Notes under the pieces: model-generated
What the model was told of the DNA's origin: nothing
Seen by the model: the letters and a program-made list of their open reading frames with translations, nothing else
The model's database searches: none
Source: Planctomycetota bacterium
Lineage (GTDB): Bacteria > Planctomycetota > UBA1135
NCBI GenBank assembly: GCA_022447335.1
Contig: JAKVCF010000084.1
Coordinates: 1-10,131 of the forward strand
Length of the DNA stretch: 10,131 bases
Direction of reading: 5' to 3'
Position numbers and translations under genes: made by a program
Shown here: positions 8,029 through 10,131 of the stretch, piece by piece
How the letters are laid out: every line of letters starts with the position of its first letter
Position numbering within the stretch: the stretch's first letter is position 1

Positions 8029-8970
8029 TCAGATCTCCTGGCCGTACACCTGTGCAAGGGCGGCGGCGGCCGATTGAGCTAGAGATTGTCGCAAATCCGG
8101 CGCGAGATAGCCCAGTTCTCTGCGGGCCCGTTCGCAAGAAAGCACTAATCGTGGTGGGCGCGGGGGCCCACTCCAATCGGCCAATCGAGCGCGTTGATGC
8201 GGGAAGGGTATGTCAGCCAGCAAACAGGCGCGCTCCCCCAGCGTGTAGCGATCGATCGCGTCCGCACTGGCCAAGTGATAAACACCCTCAGCCTGCGGGC
8301 TACGCACCGGGTCTAGCAAAGCGCCCAGTGGCGCTGCCAGATCACTGGCATTCACCGGGACACGCCACTCGTCCTCGAAAAGCTCCCATACATCGCCACG
8401 ACGAGCAGCGGTCACCAGAATCTGGTCCGCTCCCATGCGATCAGGGCGCCCGAGAACCGCAGGCCCCAATAGAAGCGGCAAGCGCATCACAATACCTCCA
8501 CCAGCCAGAGAGACCTCTTCGCCCTCAGCCTTACTGCGACCGTAAGTATGAATCGGATTCGGTTGCGCCTGCTCGGCGTATCGATCGGCTTGGCCATCGA
8601 AAACCTGGTCTGTACTGATCGTGATCCAGCGACCGCCGATCACGGCCAACGCCGCGACGCCTTCTTCGATCACGCCTGCGTGGAGCCGATAGGCGAGCTC
8701 TGGATCCTGTTCACAGCGGTCAATGTGTGCGACGGCTGCGGCATGCAACACCGCTTGAGGCTGCAGCTGCTCAATTAGCCTTCGCATGCTGCCCGGCACG
8801 CGCAAGTCCACCTCAACAAACTGAGCGTCTTGCCAAGCCAGTGGCCGAAATCTACCTGCCACAATAACGCGTGGCCCGTCAGCCCTCCTGCCTCTCGCTA
8901 ATCCAGCACCAAGCACACCGCCCATGCCCGTTAGCAAGACACAGGGTTCGGGCTGCGCTGAGAGCTCCAT
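8029..8970 (-). CDS. RmlD/MAT2B-like extended short-chain dehydrogenase/reductase
   Basis: This 313-residue Rossmann-fold SDR has the nucleotide-binding motif TGMGGVLG (14-21, fitting TGxxGxxG), an HAAA segment with DRCEQDPELA (76-93), the active-site strand STDQVFDG (119-126) and the catalytic YGRSK (Tyr143, Lys147, the YxxxK pair). WRVPVNASDLA (202-212) is typical of the RmlD-type substrate-binding half. RmlD reduces dTDP-4-dehydrorhamnose to dTDP-L-rhamnose. Here the Tyr usual in STDYVFDG is Gln, and the RTSWVYG-like segment after YxxxK reads RLPLLLG, closer to MAT2B-type relatives. A nucleotide-sugar reductase is therefore possible but rhamnose synthesis is not shown, and no rmlA, rmlB or rmlC is nearby. 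The ATG at 8970 is fixed by an in-frame TAG 9 nt upstream. No Shine-Dalgarno is visible. The gene heads a unit with valS and is divergent from the lipid kinase gene. Confidence 0.85.
   Translation of the reverse strand: MELSAQPEPCVLLTGMGGVLGAGLARGRRADGPRVIVAGRFRPLAWQDAQFVEVDLRVPGSMRRLIEQLQPQAVLHAAAVAHIDRCEQDPELAYRLHAGVIEEGVAALAVIGGRWITISTDQVFDGQADRYAEQAQPNPIHTYGRSKAEGEEVSLAGGGIVMRLPLLLGPAVLGRPDRMGADQILVTAARRGDVWELFEDEWRVPVNASDLAAPLGALLDPVRSPQAEGVYHLASADAIDRYTLGERACLLADIPFPHQRARLADWSGPPRPPRLVLSCERARRELGYLAPDLRQSLAQSAAAALAQVYGQEI
8035..8039 (-). promoter_or_regulatory. Shine-Dalgarno AGGAG deciding the valS start
   Basis: AGGAG on the minus strand ends 8 nt before the ATG at 8026-8024. It lies inside the last codons of the upstream SDR gene. 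It is the only well-placed strong Shine-Dalgarno among the visible starts and argues against the upstream ATG at 8176. Confidence 0.8.
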
Positions 8971-8975
8971 GCCGC

Positions 8976-8982
8976 TAGGCTA
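8976..8982. promoter_or_regulatory. Possible shared, near-symmetrical -10 element between divergent genes
   Basis: The 21-bp spacer (8971-8991) between two divergent ATG codons contains TAGGCTA. Read forward it gives TAGGCT (8976-8981), and read in reverse it gives TAGCCT (8982-8977); both fit TANNNT. Counting 7 nt from each hexamer puts transcript starts near 8988 (+, 4 nt before ATG 8992) and 8970 (-, exactly the A of the SDR ATG). The -35 regions are weak on both sides. This is a pattern-based inference. Confidence 0.35.
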
Positions 8983-8991
8983 CCCGTTCGC

Positions 8992-9915
8992 ATGCGTGTT
9001 GCCCTGCTCGCGAACCCGTGGTCTGGCCGCGGCGTCGGTCCGGCTCGAGCCCGAGCGATCGCCTCTGCCCTGCAGAATCATGGCTGGGAATTCGAAGTTC
9101 ACATCGGCGATTCGCGCAGTGACACCGTGCACTGGGGCAGCCAGCTTCCAGGGCAAGCTGACCGCGCGGTAGTAGTCGGCGGAGACGGCACACTGAACGC
9201 CGTAGTTGAAGGCATACTCACGCAAAGTGAACACAAGTGCGATATTCCACCAATCCTGCAGGTGGGCCTAGGTACCGCAAATCTGCTGACACATGAACTC
9301 GGACTACCACGCCGCGACCGCCCTCTGGCCCGCGTAGTCGAAAAGGGTTACGTACAACCCTTCGACGTTGGCGAATTGATCTTACAAACTGCAACTGATG
9401 CCCCGGCCTCGCCTCGACCCTGCCTGATGGTCTGGGATTTCGGGCTCGGCGCCGCGTTGATGAAAACTATGGACGAGGTACGTACCGGCCCGATTCGGAA
9501 AAGCGATTACGCCAAACTGCTCTGGCGCCTATTTCATGATTACCAGCCCGTCCCACAGCGCGTAGTCGCTGACGGCAAAGATCTCGGCGAGTTTGAGTAC
9601 GGAATTGTTACCGGCATCCGCACGTACGCCTCGTCGGCTTTCAAGTTCCCGCCCTGCGAGTACGACGACAATTTCTGGGAACTCTACCTCTTCCCAAAAG
9701 TAGACAAGCGCCGCTTGGTCAGCCTCGCTAGCCGAGCGATCTTCCGCCAAATCGCGAAAATGCCAGGCATGGTCCACACGCGCGCGCGCTCAGTAGAGGT
9801 TTCAGGTCCAGACCCTGCGCCGGTACAGATCGATGGCGACTACTATGGCCACACGCCCGTATCATTCGGGCTCACCGGGCGTCGTCTCCCAATCCTTCGC
9901 CCTGCACGCTCATGA
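8992..9915 (+). CDS. Diacylglycerol kinase family lipid kinase (DagK/YegS type)
   Basis: This 307-residue protein shows the DAGK catalytic fold: an N-terminal strand into NPWSGRG (8-14), the nucleotide-binding signature GGDGTLN (63-69), the GLGTANLL motif with HELGLP following (92-106), and the C-terminal VQIDGDYYG (278-286), corresponding to the conserved QIDGE-like motif. The family phosphorylates lipid alcohols such as diacylglycerol using ATP at the inner face of the cytoplasmic membrane; some members act on other lipids, so the substrate is open. The length is normal and all key motifs are present. The ATG at 8992 suits the family, because NP normally lies close to the N-terminus. There is no Shine-Dalgarno in the 21-bp spacer before it, so it may be translated from a leaderless or very short leader. 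Its stop overlaps the start of kdsA (ATGA, 9912-9915), placing it in an envelope-related unit. Confidence 0.93.
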   Translation: MRVALLANPWSGRGVGPARARAIASALQNHGWEFEVHIGDSRSDTVHWGSQLPGQADRAVVVGGDGTLNAVVEGILTQSEHKCDIPPILQVGLGTANLLTHELGLPRRDRPLARVVEKGYVQPFDVGELILQTATDAPASPRPCLMVWDFGLGAALMKTMDEVRTGPIRKSDYAKLLWRLFHDYQPVPQRVVADGKDLGEFEYGIVTGIRTYASSAFKFPPCEYDDNFWELYLFPKVDKRRLVSLASRAIFRQIAKMPGMVHTRARSVEVSGPDPAPVQIDGDYYGHTPVSFGLTGRRLPILRPARS

Positions 9916-10131
9916 GCTCCACCGACATCGAGATTCTGCCTGACCTCCGTGTCGGAGGCGGCGCTGCCCCTCTGCTTATCGCCGGACCGTGCGCCATCGA
10001 AGGCCCTCAGACCGTCGATTATGCTCTCGCCACGGCCGAAGCCTTAGCAGGGCTCGAAGTTCAGTGGGTGTTCAAAGCTTCCTTCGACAAGGCCAACCGT
10101 ACCTCAGTCGGAGGCGGCCGAGGTGTTGGCT
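9912..10131 (+). CDS. kdsA: 3-deoxy-D-manno-octulosonate 8-phosphate synthase (KDO-8-P synthase), 3' truncated by the window
   Basis: An open frame from ATG 9912 runs off the window end after 73 codons. It encodes LLIAGPCAIEG (residues 21-31), then WVFKASFDKANRTS, the hallmark of KDO-8-P synthase, followed by an RGVG that corresponds to the usual RGPG. The enzyme condenses phosphoenolpyruvate with arabinose 5-phosphate to make KDO-8-phosphate in the cytoplasm, the first committed step towards the KDO of lipopolysaccharide. Cys27 in AGPC aligns with the metal-binding cysteine of the Aquifex enzyme (IAGPCAIES); the E. coli metal-independent enzyme has Asn there. The usual HSF/HSY before RG is replaced by GGG. 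The start overlaps the lipid kinase stop by four bases (ATGA) with no Shine-Dalgarno, which suggests translational coupling. The related DAHP synthase family shares the GPC element, but KASFDKANR is specific to KdsA. Confidence 0.93.
   Translation, partial: MSSTDIEILPDLRVGGGAAPLLIAGPCAIEGPQTVDYALATAEALAGLEVQWVFKASFDKANRTSVGGGRGVG

Noticed and set aside
8027..8176. A 50-residue N-terminal extension of ValS from an ATG at 8176.
   Set aside because: It overlaps the SDR coding sequence, has no conserved content, and the ATG at 8026 has an AGGAG at ideal spacing.
8013..8618. A 201-codon open frame on the plus strand across the valS start and the SDR gene.
   Set aside because: It is Arg/Pro-rich, has no motif, and is antisense to an SDR with intact cofactor and catalytic motifs.
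1..10131. A mobile element, CRISPR array, tRNA, rRNA, toxin-antitoxin or defence system.
   Set aside because: No transposase or integrase motif, regular spaced repeat, cloverleaf, rRNA core or defence-type domain was seen on either strand.

Overview
The window suggests a moderately GC-rich diderm (Gram-negative) bacterium. The evidence is the start of kdsA, an enzyme of KDO and lipopolysaccharide synthesis, a FadL/OmpP1-like outer-membrane barrel with a signal peptide, and other exported proteins. A Kelch protein, a secreted formylglycine-generating-enzyme-like (FGE-like) protein and few Shine-Dalgarno sites would fit a planctomycete-like or myxobacteria-like lineage. That placement is a low-confidence inference, because nothing in the window fixes the phylum.

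The region is densely coded and holds eight genes in alternating blocks. Block 1 (1-834, +) is the 3' part of a Kelch-repeat beta-propeller gene. Block 2 (835-3347, -) is an RluA-family pseudouridine synthase followed by a FadL-like outer-membrane protein, joined by an ATGA start/stop overlap. Block 3 (about 3473-5230, +) is a secreted FGE-like protein with a long C-terminal region I do not recognise. Block 4 (5309-8970, -) is an RmlD/MAT2B-like short-chain dehydrogenase/reductase (SDR) followed after 2 nt by valS. Block 5 (8992 to the window end, +) is a diacylglycerol-kinase-family lipid kinase overlapping kdsA by ATGA; kdsA runs off the end of the window.

Three junctions stand out. The Kelch and FadL-like stop codons abut with no bases between them. 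Blocks 3 and 4 converge on a strong hairpin (5246-5290) that looks like a two-way terminator. Blocks 4 and 5 diverge from a 21-bp spacer containing a near-symmetrical TAGGCTA, which could act as a shared -10 element for two leaderless or nearly leaderless transcripts.

Functionally the window mixes housekeeping genes (valS, the pseudouridine synthase) with envelope genes (kdsA, the lipid kinase, the FadL-like barrel, possibly the SDR). There is no mobile element, CRISPR array, tRNA, rRNA or defence locus. I found no clear multi-gene novel system. The least explained item is the FGE-like protein, which keeps only one of the two catalytic cysteine positions and carries about 265 unassigned C-terminal residues. 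No stretch over 300 bases lacks a gene; the longest gaps are about 125 bp (3348-3472) and 78 bp (5231-5308).
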